From Platycnemis pennipes (taxonomy: Eukaryota > Arthropoda > Insecta > Odonata > Platycnemididae), in the NCBI GenBank assembly GCA_933228895.1, contig OW121855.1, positions 40,190,698 through 40,254,697 of the forward strand: 64,000 nucleotides of DNA, given 5' to 3'. Under the pieces are notes generated by a model. The model was not told where the DNA came from and made no database searches. It worked only from the letters and a program-made list of their open reading frames with translations. This document shows, in pieces, positions 25,110 through 36,660 of this stretch. A program made the position numbers and the translations under genes. Every line of letters starts with the position of its first letter. Positions within the stretch are counted from its first letter, which is position 1.

Positions 25110-26690
25110 GTGGAACAGGCGGAAATAGTGTAAAGGTCACCCAGGAGTGAGCGGTAAAGCATCTTGGCATGTAGCTTGACTATTGATTTGGGGATCGTCT
25201 TCCGCAATGCCAGGGTTAAATGTTCAAGTGATTCAACATGATTTCTCACAGAAAAAAGGGAGAATACAACTTCGAATCGGTCGAGATAAATATTTACTTC
25301 ATTTGATGTTGGAACTAGTCTACAATAACACCTAAAACACTATGGAATAGCGCAATTCCTCCGGAGCACTAATATCTTTTTTATATGCACCTATTATTCG
25401 TATTTTTTTCATTACTTCAAAAACATGCGTAATAGTAAATCCAAGGAATATGTACGTTAATTCCTGCAATTTCTCGTAAAATATTTCGATCATAGTAAAA
25501 TAAATAATGACTCATGAAATACTTTCCTGTTTCTCGAAATTTGCAAAATTTGTCTTTGAATAACTTGTCGTTTCATAGGGATATGTTTCGTATTTACTTT
25601 CCTTAGGGTATAGTCTTTCAATAAGTCCATGAATATTCAAAATAATATAAGCAATAATCCATGCATTTATATGCATGGATTCGTAAATGGTAAAACTCAG
25701 AGAAAATTTCCATAGAATTTGATTACCCTCAAGCTTAACAACAACATTTATGAAATTGAAAACCTGCTAATGAAATCCTAAATGCAGGTAAAACATGCAT
25801 TCTCATAATTGGTCATAAATTATAGACGAGAATTAGCCACATAATGTGAGAAAAAACCGCAGTAACTCGTTTCAATTTCGCTTAATAAACATCTCACTAC
25901 GAGACCGGTGGATTACCTGCCCGTACACTGAACAATTAATTTCGTAGTGCGAGTAAATATTTGACATTCTAAAGCAAATGATGAGTAGGAAATAATTCTG
26001 CTAACATTGTAATAATTTTTGTCACCCTTTGGATATATTTAGTTTTTCAGTCATTCAGGTTGAGAAATACTTTCATTATTTAAGCACGAGGCGTGCTCAC
26101 GGGAATAAGTCCAATGTTATCGTAATCCAGTAATCTATAAGGTTACCCCGGTTTTGAGAATCACGTCTCCAATTCTTTGGTGTGAAGATCTACACAGAGA
26201 GAAGATCGGCATTTCATTAGACGCTTGTAATATTGTCTTACGTTGACAGCACTTACCTTCCGTGACAGCAGTTCATTCCCAGATGTGCTTCCGCTACCAC
26301 TTGACGTTGGTTGATTACCTGTGAGATTGATCTGTAGGCATATCCTATTCCCTTGAAATTATTATCTGCCATTATCATCTTATTCTTCTTCTTCCTCAAA
26401 TATAAGTGTGACGTAGAGCAAGACCTGTAAGATAGAGTAAGTTATGCACAACTCATTATTTTCAGCATTTTGATTATTTAAATTATATCAATTAATAATA
26501 ATAACTGTGCTTTTTGTGAACGATAAATAAAGATAGCTAATAATTAATAAGGTATTTCTTAAATGCTTAAACATATAGTTGGGTCTGATTTGGTTGCATT
26601 TTTGTATCATCTCTGGTACCAAAGGTATGTTCCATTTAAATTTTTTCTGATACATATTTTACCTTTGCTTTCCAAAATTTCTTAGTAAGC
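25110..26690. other. AT-rich DNA with one small palindrome
   Basis: No gene was seen. A 26-base imperfect palindrome (25656-25681) has 11-base arms AATCCATGCAT/ATGCATGGATT around a 4-base loop. Such short palindromes are common in AT-rich DNA. Confidence 0.35.
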
Positions 26691-26692
26691 AG

Positions 26693-26720
26693 CACGATCT
26701 TAGAATATTCTAAGGTCGTG
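26693..26720. repeat. 28-base near-perfect palindrome
   Basis: CACGATCTTAGAATATTCTA is the first part of a palindrome centred on GAATATTC, with one mismatched pair. It lies about 105 bases before the large fold-back at 26827 and is not obviously part of it. Confidence 0.6.
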
Positions 26721-26826
26721 GTTGATAACAACCAAGTTAGCACTCAAGCAACCAAGATAGAAGTTAAGGATCACGCAATTCTGGACGCTGAGTTAACCGT
26801 AGATTAACGGTAGGTACATTTATATC

Positions 26827-27114
26827 TTCATAAGGGACAGGATGAAAATAACAATAATTTAGTTAATTCCACACTTTTATTGAGCCAGCCGATCGTGGTT
26901 TCGACGTCTAAAGCATCATTCTCGAGGTCTAAAGCATCAGTAATTGAACCACTTACTGGTTCTACAAGATACCAGTAAGTGTTTCAATTACTGGTGCAAG
27001 TGGACCACTTACTGGTTACCTTGAGAATGACCCTTTAGACGTTGAAACCACGGTCGGTTGGTTCAATAAAAGTGTGGAATATACTAAGTGATTGTTATTT
27101 TCATTATGAAATCT
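26827..27114. mobile_element. Fold-back element with about 80-88 bp arms
   Basis: The left arm (from about 26827 to 26927) and the reverse complement of the right arm (about 27018-27114) share ATGAAAATAACAAT, ATTCCACACTTTTATTGA, CGTGGTTTC, ACGTCTAAAG and TCATTCTC blocks with scattered substitutions. The interior holds another hairpin (26938-26993; arms CAGTAATTGAA.CACTTACTG) and an extra CCACTTACTGGTT copy at about 27004-27016. There is no coding capacity. The TTTATTGA.CCA.CCGA.CGTGGTTTC wording is similar to sequences known near the ends of Penelope-like retroelements, which can sit in inverted arrangement. That link is an inference. Confidence 0.65.
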
Positions 27115-27309
27115 TCCATCTAGTCAGGTCTGAAGGATTTTTTCGATAAGACACATGCATACTTCTGCAGTTGGAGGATATACAACCAAAATCTTCCACT
27201 CTTAATACCGCTGAAGTATACCTACTCTTCCATGAGAAATCATCACTGCCTATTAAATACTACACGCCTAATAAAATTCTTGTAGGTATGCATGAAGCGA
27301 ATCGGGTTG

Positions 27310-27675
27310 GAATGGTGGTGTGAGCACTCGTTTTTAATTCCTGAGAGCACAGGTTCGAATGCCCACGAGGGCAAGATGTATTTATCGATATGTTAGTCAT
27401 CATATCAATGTGTAGTGGAGGGCACTGTGTCTTCAATGCTACATCCGTTCAATGGGATGTGACACTTAGGATCTCTTGACCCCTTTCTTTAAGTGGAAGC
27501 TCATGCCTACGTCAGATTTCTCCTCACCCTTTCTCGTCACACATCGTTTTCCAATCTGCCTTCATACCCTTGGTGAAAATATGCCTCAGCTCTTAACCTA
27601 TCTATTCTGAAATGGCGCACATGACTTAAGTTGTTGGTCACCACCCCAGAAAAACTTATGCTAATAACCAAATAA
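27310..27675 (+). mobile_element. tRNA-derived SINE, family shared with 55.9 and 60.6 kb
   Basis: The head has an A-box-like TGGTGTGAGCAC and a B box GGTTCGAATGCC. The body aligns with the copy at 55915-56225 (ATGGGA.GT, TTAAG.G, TCTC..CACCCTT) and ends in the shared AAATGGCGCA.ATGAC block followed by GGTC.CC. All three copies end in AT-rich sequence containing CTAA/CTAATAAC-like units, probably the 3' tail. A SINE of this kind is transcribed by RNA polymerase III and copied by a partner LINE. This copy is old, with many substitutions relative to its sister. Confidence 0.7.
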
Positions 27676-28990
27676 TTCATCCACGCCTTCGCCTAACACT
27701 CTCTTAGCTTCAAAGTCATCCCCTATGCGTTGGCACATCACGAATTTAACCTCTGACCCCGTGAATACGTTTTTATGACTGTGAGTGCTTTGATACTATC
27801 GGAATGAAAATAATAATTTCTGTGTGGTCACTAAAAACATCCCACAATGGAAGGAATCCCTTTCCTCCGACTCCCTCCTCTCTTTCCATGAACTATCTAA
27901 TCACAACCTCGCCTTCTATCCCACCTCAGACGACGTGAACGGCCGGGTATACCACCCACTCACGTCCCACTCTAACAATTCCAACCCTCCCTTTTCTCTT
28001 TATGCAATCCACTGGACTTATATCGGACCGATTAAAGGAGGTCTCCCACCATCTCACAATGGGCTCGCATTTGGTATCACACACTTCCGCACAATCTTCC
28101 GTTTCGCTCTTTCTTTACCGTTAATCAACGACTCTTCATATTCTACCATATTCCTAAATAAATCTTTGTAAGTCCTGAAATCTGTGGTTAGAGAGAATGA
28201 AATGATATTTAACAAAATGTTATTGCTATACAAGAAGGTTCTTGTGGTAAAGGACTTGGGAATCCCTATTTATTTTTACCTCTTTGCATGTACCGGTCAT
28301 TCAATCCATATACTAATAGAAACTGAACGCCAAGGCAAAACCAGATAACATATCTACCTAAGTACGCTCCAGTAATCCATGCCTATTTTTCATTTCAACT
28401 CTTCTCTTCACTTCGGTCCTTTCTTCAACCTATATCACATTACTTTACGCTTCCGGTAGTTTAACCCTACTTTCTTTAAATAATCCAATAGCGTCGATAT
28501 TTCCCATTAGTTTTAAACATCGTCGGCAGCTATCCTGGTTTATCAAACGTAGCTTGATAATTCTGTTACGCATATTTCAAATCTTATATTATGTTTTTAC
28601 TTCGACGTCGCCTGCCATTTTCAGTGCATTGGCCACATGATATTCAATGCTCTAAATATAATTACATATAATAGAGCCCTCCATTGATTACAGATTTTCC
28701 AAAAGTAAATTAATTATTTTCCGACTGAGTTTCTAGCCGGGATTAGTTCATACTGCCTATTTAAATTTGAATTTTCTTTGATATTTTGTAAATCTCGTAA
28801 ATGTTTCAACTGAAATATTATATTTTCACTAAAAATATTTCACTTCTAAGCAACATAAAGCCAAAAATAACTTGAACAAGTAATATTTTATCCAGTTACA
28901 TTCAGAATTGTTATTTACATGAGTATCTACCGGAAGTCCAGACTGAAGAATTTCTTATTGGAACGGATTTGGAGAATTAAACCACGTGAG
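27676..28990. other. AT-rich DNA, one unexplained 115-codon frame
   Basis: The plus-strand frame at 27824-28171 (115 codons) lies in a moderately pyrimidine-rich patch. It is Ser/His/Asn/Pro-rich with no motif I recognise. Nothing nearby suggests an exon structure, so it is probably spurious. Confidence 0.25.
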
Positions 28991-29033
28991 GTGGTCGAGA
29001 CTGAATCCACGTTATGGATTCAGTCTTGACCAC
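28991..29033. repeat. Hairpin, 19 bp arms, 5-base loop
   Basis: GTGGTCGAGACTGAATCCA pairs with the right arm TGGATTCAGTCTTGACCAC with a single mismatch, across CGTTA. There is no T-run afterward. Its function is unknown. It may be a small fold-back or a replication-slippage product. Confidence 0.75.
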
Positions 29034-32000
29034 TACAACGCATTATTCAACATTTTCCTCTCTTGTTTGATCTGCTCCTTTTGTATTTACTCAATTCACA
29101 CCAGATTAAATTCAAGGAGAAAACATATTACAAGCTGTTCAAACAATAATTCTCCTGGGTTTAACCTTCTTGCCTCAGGATATATTTACATTCGCTCTTT
29201 GTTTTTTATTTTTAAGCCATACAAAACGAGGCAGTTTTCTATGTTAATTTGAACAATTCTTGTGGACAAATCAACTTCGTAATCCGCAACTAACGTTTGA
29301 CAAGGGCTTAATAAATGATAGTAATTTTTTTCTCAGCTTAATAAATACAAGCCTTAATAAATACCAATGTGATTTTATTTACAAAATAATCGTTGGTTTT
29401 TTTCATACCTCTCATGCAGATTGCATGTACATACAGCCCTTTGCATCGCATCAATGATAGGCAAAGTAATGCTGGACGGAGTATGGAACGAACGCAAAAC
29501 CGCTGGCATGTATGGGGCACAGCGTATTCGTTTCCTTCATTTTTTTTCTGTCTCCCCTGTTTTTTTTTTTGCTCCAAAATAGTCCCACGCAGCTCGTTGT
29601 GCCGCGTTTAAGCTTAAGCGCGGAGGGGCACGAACGCAATCACCAATGAGTCTCCGCTTAACCCACGAAAGCCGCAGTAAAACGCGCATTCCAGGACGCA
29701 CTCTTACCTTGGACGTGACTTCGGCGATAAACGGGGAATAACACTGGAAGTATCCCCACCAAATTGCCGCCTTAATCGTGCACCCCTCTGGACCTCTCCC
29801 TGTATCCTCATACGCTTCCGCGCAAAGTGGATGAGAGATAGGGGTTTGATGTTACATTACACGAGCTCTCGAACCAGGCAGTCAACTTCTTCCACGTGCA
29901 ATCATGATAAGCATAATCAAATCTGCATGAGAATTATAAAATCTCAGAAAATGTTTTGAAGGACAAGACTTGCATTGCTCTAGGTGAAATACCACGTTGG
30001 CATAAAAAGCCAAGATTGATGTACACTGCATTTGCGTGTTGAGAACCTGGAATTAGTACAAGGATTAAAAACATCAGCTGTAAAATGAGACTTGATGTGA
30101 TGCGGAAGTTTTTTCAGCTGCAAGCCTCCACGAAATTGAAGCCCAGGTTTAAGGCAAGGGAATGGTGATTCTGTCACCCAAAGTGTCACTAAAAAAGAAA
30201 TTATCGTCCCGCAATTCGAAATAACTGCAGGAAAAAACTAATTTTAAAGAACACATGGTGAAAAAGTGGCAAAATTTAGTTGGCTCGTTACTATTACATG
30301 TAAATTTAGCGATGGGCATTAATTTAGACTAAACCTAAGTGTATTTGTGCCATCAGCAGAACTTCATCAGTTCATTCATCAGCAATCCCGTGAAATAACG
30401 TCTGATGGTATCCTTTGTTTTAGCTTGAGCTTGAAGCTTGAGGTCTTCAGTAAATGATTGTGCTCTATGATTTTTCTCTCTCATCACTCACAATTATATT
30501 TTTGAAACAGATATTTAAAAAAATAATAATTCCTAGCGGTACTAAGAGTGATTTTATGACGGAGATAGTAGCGCAACATTGATATTTATCTCCGAAATAC
30601 ACGCGTCCCTATCAAAGTATTGTAGTGTTGAATTCGTTATGAGGCCTCAATTAGCACCTGAAGTTATTTCCATCATTAATAAACGATGGTTTCAGTGTTT
30701 TTGGGTGGCATGAATGACAAAAACTGGATAGATGAAAAAGTTTCCATTTACGATAGGTGCTGAATCGTATTTTGATCCTCGAATTAAAATTGGGATTTAG
30801 ATTACGAATCTCAGATAATTATGGGATTACCATTGGAAATCGTCACTATAAGAAGCTTTTAAACCCAGCCCAGGATTACACACTAAAAATGAGCTAATAG
30901 GAAATAAACCCTGAATACAATGGTATTCGAATAAAAGGATGAATTTTTGACAGATATCAATGAAGTTGCTCTTGTATATAAAAAAATGTGTGCATTTGAA
31001 CTACAACCTCATTAGGTCATTTCCCTTAAGTTACGGTTTTGCAACCATGTACCATATAGTTCACGGAGGGAGAACTCGATGATAGCTGAATATAAGCTAT
31101 TAAGTATCATGTATGTTCAAATGAGACATGAATGGATACCTTTTTTTTTCAGATTTTATTAATTTACAAAAAGTATTACATATTTACCCACTGGTACCTA
31201 AAGTTGGTGTTGGCAATGGGCGCAAATACTACATGTTCTTACCCCCCTTCAACATTTCATATTAAGGTAATTATTTAAACCATCGCAAAATACACGCATA
31301 TTGATGCAACTGCAAGCTGCAAATAAAACTATACCGTAAATTAAGCCTCGAAGAAAAATTGGTCCTTCTATTTTGCTCAAAGAACGATTACCAGAGTCAA
31401 CGAAGTTGTTTTTAATCTTTTCACATAATTATATTTAAATGTAACAGTTATTCACAGTCAAACTAATTCCCTCAAATTGAGACTAATTTCGTCAAAGGCA
31501 GATCTTGTATTTGTAAATTGATTCCCATTGAAATTCGCTAGCAAGTAATGGTATCAATATTTAGCTTCAAAAATATGAGTGCTCACTTTCATACGTGGTC
31601 AAATATAATATTGTCATTGCATTAAATGTAAATCTTTACATAATTTTTAGAAAACTATGACACTAATAATAGTAGCTACCCATATACCTACTTATTTTAA
31701 TTTCTCCCACGAATGATAGTGCAACATACTATTACAGATCCCAAAGGAGGATTAAAAGAGAGAAATAAGTTGCAACAGATACCGCAGCTGTTGAAAGGTT
31801 CTACTGAATAAAGTCTGGCCATGATGAATTCCAGCCCTTCTCAATGAAAAGGTGAACCACTCTGGGTATCTGAAATAAGCTTATTACTCCGCCTGGAAAG
31901 CTTTGAAGCAAAAAATGAAATGTAAAAACCGAAAGTGGATGAAGAGGATATGGACGGGCAAAGGATATAGTGCAGGAGGAATTAAAATGCCACGGAAAAA

Positions 32001-33660
32001 TCCAAGGGATAAAAAAAACTTGAAAGGGAAAAGGTTTTTTTATCGAAATGGAAGGGAAAATATGAGTCCACACGGAGAGAAGACGAGAAAGGAATTACGC
32101 GGCAAAAGGAGGTTGCCAAGATCAAGTTGAAGACGGGAGACTGACAAACTAATTACAAACTAATTTATCAGCGCCAAATGGAGACCGCAAGGGAGACTCT
32201 CTATTACACACGGCTCATGATATTAAAGTCGAAAACGACATGGGATAAATGGACATTAATTTCGGCGGTGAAGGCAAGAGAACAACAAATTAGTTCCAAG
32301 AGATTCTAGGGCAAGTTTTTTTCAGGAATCAAAGAAGGAATAGTAAAAATTTATCGAAACACGGCGTCTAGAATTTTCACAGGGAAGTGGATAGAACACG
32401 GTTCGGTCAAATACTTGAAAATTGTACCATTAAACTTAAGTGTGCCCACTGTTGTAAATTGCAATTTGCTTTCACTGCTGAGATCACATTGAGCAAAAGT
32501 TATATTGTGGGTACTGCGCACATCGAATACATGTTAATACCGTGTTCGAGTTGGCAATCTTCCAGCTAATTGGCTGCAATATTACCGGCCTGTTTTCTGG
32601 GATAAAATTCCGACTCTCAGCGTAACACTCTCAGATTATGGAAGTCGGGGACCAATCAACCGATTACTATGGATAATCTTCAATATAAAAGACATTTATC
32701 GAAGTTAATAATATTTTATTTTAGTTTGTTATTATTATTTTTTTCTATTGTTGTCCATGCATAAATATGGTGACATAATGTATTTCGTGCAGGAACGAAA
32801 CTCCAAACCCCAAATAATATGTGCTGACGCAATGGATTCATGGAGAAGATATCTCTTATGGAATGTGTTGCAAGTTTATGGTGAATAAAAATACTTTTTG
32901 TTGGCTACAAGAGGGAAGTAATAAATGGCTTCCTAAACTTACAGAAAACCGCGTTCTCCTTTCCCCAACGTTGGATTCCAAAATGGAAAGATTAATAATA
33001 GCAAAGTTAGATGCGCAATATTTCGCACGTTACAATAAAAGTCAATGAAAAAAGTATACCTGTGTAGTAGAATCCTGAATTGTAAAATGGCTTGAGTATG
33101 GAAGTTCATGATAAGGTTACACTAGCTTAATAGTACCACATACTCATTGGTGATAAGGCAGGAAACATCATTATTGGATAACGATACGATTAGGTATATC
33201 GCAGTCATTTAACTTTACATGTAATTCAATTACTTTCCTACCGCTTTCGAATTTCAACTAGCCTCTCACATAAGGTGGATTATCAACTTAAAGTGTACAT
33301 TAAATACATATTTACGAAGTGTTGAATGGACAGGAACTTGCGTCATACTATTGTGTGAAAGCCTAAACTATACCCAATACCTAAGATAATTTACAGTTAT
33401 AACTCTCATCACAAGTATCAGTGGTGGCTTCTAAGGGCAACATCGTGTATTCCGTATTGAATCGATTTACGTGAGTTTTCCGATTATTATGATGAGGGTT
33501 GCTTTTTTGTAAACTCAGAATGCAAAGAATTTAACAATGTTAGGATTCATCCTATTTTCTGGGCATTTTGTTCGCAATAATGGCGCAAGGACACGAGCAG
33601 GCACCATAAAATATGATAGATTTTTACATGACAAATATGAATAATTCATCATTATATTCA
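29034..33660. other. Mostly AT-rich DNA, small GC-rich patch at 29.6-29.9 kb
   Basis: A CpG-containing patch lies at about 29580-29850 without a convincing frame. A Lys/Arg-rich frame at 31903-32130 and a 75-codon frame at 32821-33048 (both plus strand) have no recognisable domains. No RNA genes or paired repeats were found. Confidence 0.3.
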
Positions 33661-33663
33661 GTG

Positions 33664-34158
33664 TTAGGTAGTGGGTCGAAAGTGACCCACTGGGAAAAAT
33701 GGGTTCAATGAAAACAATCGCCGAGGGATAAGTGAATTGGAGGAATGGTGAGGAAGTCTCGTTTCAAATATATAGTGCAGGTTCTGAAGGTTATGAAAGA
33801 GATTAATAATGTCAATATGAGGAGTGTAGATTAGCTGAAAATCATGTGGAGAGCTGTGTTTATCCAATCTTACGATCATTGACCCATGATAATAATGGGA
33901 AGGAAAGTCAACATTCATCAGCACGGAAGTGATATGCTTCGTAGTTATGATTTGTATATTATAATTTATTATTAATTTGTAGTTATAATTGTAATAATAT
34001 AAGTTATAATTTGCGATCTCAAAAATTGACCCTTTGATATAGACTATAGTTCTGGTTCTAGGCACTCCAGCTATTCCGTATCCCGTGATTTTTGTAGATT
34101 TTTTATTGCTACTCTGGTTTAATAGTAATATCCTAGTGGGGATTATAACGAAATACAT
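33664..34158 (-). other. Unrecognised 164-codon open frame, doubtful gene
   Basis: This is one of the longest open frames in the window and it lies in AT-rich DNA, where long frames are less expected. The predicted protein has a Tyr/Asn-rich centre (NYNLYYYNYNYK) that comes from a TAA/TTA-type simple repeat at about 33960-34010. It also has a His/Leu/Ile-rich C-terminal half. No signal peptide, membrane segment or family motif is convincing. A small hairpin (33670-33691) covers its last codons. It lies about 210 bases from the inverted-repeat element at 34372 but is outside its termini. Most likely it is chance. Confidence 0.15.
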
Positions 34159-34361
34159 ACATATGAGCCTTTTTGAAAATTAGTAGCTTACATAAAAATC
34201 CAACAATAGCATGGGTTTGTATGCATTTTAAACCTCGACCATGAATTTCAGAGAATCAAACAGACACAGATTCTAAAAATTAAGATGCATATAGCTACTA
34301 GAAAATCCTAGAATAATTCAATGATACAGTGCTGAATCACAGAATCGATTGCAAGAACTAG

Positions 34362-35125
34362 TGACGAATATACCTATGTCAAGCTGGCCTAAATTTTGCC
34401 GAAATTTCAGGGGCAAAAAATAAATGTGCATGCAGGGTTTAAAACTATTGCATACTTTTTTGCTATTAAACTCAATACGTTAACTTCCATATATCATGTT
34501 AACCTAAAAAGATCCATATTAACTTCTGCAACTGGATATTCTGTTGACGCTATATTAAATACGTACATACATTCCATTAAAAAGTAACAATTTTTCTCAA
34601 AGTTAAACAATTGTTAACTATAAAAAGCTCCCATAACTTTTTTTCATACTAAAGACGATTAATCTTCAATGTCATTTCTACATAATTAACATAGTGTGTA
34701 GTTTGTGCCCTTATTATTTTAAAAGTTATTTCATGCCGAATAACAGACTACAAACCGTTTTGAGGTTTCATCGCTACAATTAAATGGTGTCATCATATAG
34801 AAGAGAGCAAATTAACTAGTAATCGAGCTCATATTGTTAATAACTACACTTCTAACTACTGTTATATCAAATGCAATCAGTCGCACATACAAAAACAAAA
34901 GTTCAGCTTATTAAATAAATATTTCAACTTTTGCAAATTTTTATTGGCTACGGAAAAAAACCGTGACGATGATTTTTTTAAAACTTGCTGTAAACATTTA
35001 ACAGACAATTGCCTATGAAAAAAAGTATGCAATAGTTTTAAAGCTTACATGCACATTTATTTTTTGCCCCTGAAATTTCGGAAGGTAGGCGAAATTTAGG
35101 CCAAATTGCCATAGGTGACGAATAT
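34362..35125. mobile_element. MITE-like DNA transposon with 9-10 bp target duplication (MULE-like)
   Basis: The element proper runs from 34372 to 35115 (744 bp). Its ends are long inverted repeats, about 34372-34462 and 35020-35115. They begin ACCTATG.CAA..TGGCCTAAATTT and share the stretches GAAATTTCAGGGGC and TTTAAAACTATTGCATAC. The direct repeat TGACGAATAT flanks it exactly at 34362-34371 and 35116-35125. Long terminal inverted repeats with 9-10 bp target duplications are typical of Mutator-like elements. P, hAT and Merlin elements make 8 bp, and Tc1/mariner makes TA. The interior is AT-rich, and its largest frame is 63 codons with no transposase motif, so the element is non-autonomous. 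The left arm has lost about 9 bases relative to the right (after CTAAATTT). The intact duplication suggests fairly recent insertion. Confidence 0.85.
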
Positions 35126-35330
35126 TAGAATCCAGAATCGCTCGAATGGAGACGTTGTGTCAGCGGGCATAAAATTCTCTAGATTCGGACGGTAGAATGA
35201 CGTGAATCTATGAGTACAATGTCTTACCTAAGTGGCAGTTTACCATTAATACGCACTAGGGATAGATGTGAGCGGTTGTTCATGAGAAAAGAGCATGGGC
35301 GAAATGATGGGCGCAATTTAGTTGGCGGGA
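35126..35330. other. Short spacer, nothing recognised
   Basis: This sequence lies between the inverted-repeat element and the next GC-rich patch. No features were seen. Confidence 0.3.
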
Positions 35331-35880
35331 CGGAGACCAGGTTCAAGGGCATAGTTGGAAATTAAAACTCCTCACTGCTCTAACTCCTAATCCCTCTCCC
35401 CATCACACGCCATCCATCTCCTCGTGGATCCCCCTCACCCCAACGACACATACAAAATCTCATCCCCCCGCCTCGCTTTCCCCATATTTCTTATCGCCTC
35501 ACCCATACCTTTCCTCCCTTGCTCCTTTGAAGTCAGGGCAAAAAGCCGCTTTTGATTTCGGCAGTGAATGCTCAAATGAGATGGGAAGAGATTCGTGAGG
35601 GTAGGAAGGGGAGAAAGGGACAGCGAGAGAGAGAGCGCGATAGGAAAAGAGGTGGGAACCAAGCACAGAATGCCTTTGATGGAGAGCGGAGGAAAGATAT
35701 TGTTGGTGAAATGGATGCTGGGTTAAAGCGAGGACGGGGGAGGAATGAAAAAGAAAACTAGCGGGACGAGAAAAGAGAGTTGGTTAAGGGGAGATTATTT
35801 TTAAATACTGGAAAGAGGAAATAAGGAAGGAGAAGGAACACGAAGAGAAGGCCTGGGTGAGTCACGTGACGAAAGGACGA
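35331..35880. other. Strand-biased GC-rich patch
   Basis: A pyrimidine-rich run (about 35370-35530) is followed by a purine-rich run (about 35570-35850) with GAGAGAGAG near 35624-35636. The resulting frames on both strands (75 and 69 codons) are low-complexity and opposite each other, so they are not credible genes. Confidence 0.35.
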
Positions 35881-35883
35881 TTC

Positions 35884-36660
35884 ATCATCATCAGTCATCC
35901 ATTCTAACATTGGTTTGACGCAGCTCCCCACTGAGTTCTTCTATCAGCTAAAATCTTCAAATTTACGTATTTGTTCTCTTTCACGTCCATCATCACTTGT
36001 TCTACAAATCTTATATGAGGCTTTCCTTTGCCATCCTTCCCGTTCACTTGTCCTTCAACGATTGTCTTCATCAGGCCCTCATGTCTCACAATGTGGCCGA
36101 TTAAGTTGTCTCACATTCTTCTTATGATATTCATAAGACCTCTCTTATCCCCCACTCCTCTTAGGAATCCCTCGTTACTTACTCGGTCGATCCATTTCAT
36201 CTTCATCATTCTTCTGTAGCACCACATTTCGAATGCTTCCGCCCTTTTCTTTTCCACTGCTGTCATTGTCCATGCCTCACTACCATAAACCAACACGATC
36301 CAGATATATGTTCTGATGAATTGTTTCCTTACTTATACGCTTGTATTTCCAGCTATAAGTAGTTTCTTCTTTTGACAAAGTGCTATCTTTGCCTGGTCTA
36401 TTCTAATAATTATTTCTTTCTTGCTTCGTCCATCGTTGGCTACTTGGCTTCTAAGGTAAAATATCGCTTTCACCACTTCAAGTTTTTGTTTCCCTAGTTA
36501 AAGGTTTTTAAGCCTCTTCTCTCCTGCTGCACACCAATATTTAAATCTTCTTCTTATTGATCTTCATCTGATATCTGGCCATTGCCCTTTCTATGGTTAA
36601 CAGCATCTTATTCAGATCCGTCTGTCTCTGCTATGAGTGAAGAGCCATTGGAATAACGAT
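35884..36660 (-). pseudogene. LINE reverse-transcriptase 3' half, truncated
   Basis: Reading down the minus strand from about 36650 are remains of the catalytic ADD neighbourhood (MALHS, degraded), then DLNKMLLTIERAMARYQMKINKKK, then FYLRSQVANDGRSKKEI. Next come IDQAKIALCQKKKLLIAGN, VRKQFIRTYIW, LVYGSEAWTM (about 36270-36296) and AFEMWCYRRMMK. The reading ends with HEGLMKTIVEGQVNGKDGKG and ADRRTQWGAASNQC. These are the thumb and C-terminal segments of a non-LTR retrotransposon RT in the correct order. A TGA interrupts the frame at about 36110, a TAA lies near 36335, and frame jumps occur upstream. The copy therefore starts just at the catalytic box (5'-truncated, as usual after target-primed reverse transcription) and ends in a GATGATGATGA-type tail (plus-strand TCATCATCATCA at about 35882-35893). 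An RTE-like clade is suggested by that tail but not proven. Confidence 0.85.

Noticed and set aside
26938..27114. Complete hammerhead ribozyme at the fold-back end
   Set aside because: A CTGANGA..GAAA core in proper order could not be shown; only a GAAAC-like segment is present.
31903..32130. Lys/Arg-rich 75-codon frame, possible DNA-binding protein
   Set aside because: The composition reflects A/G-rich DNA. There is no motif, and the opposite strand is equally open.
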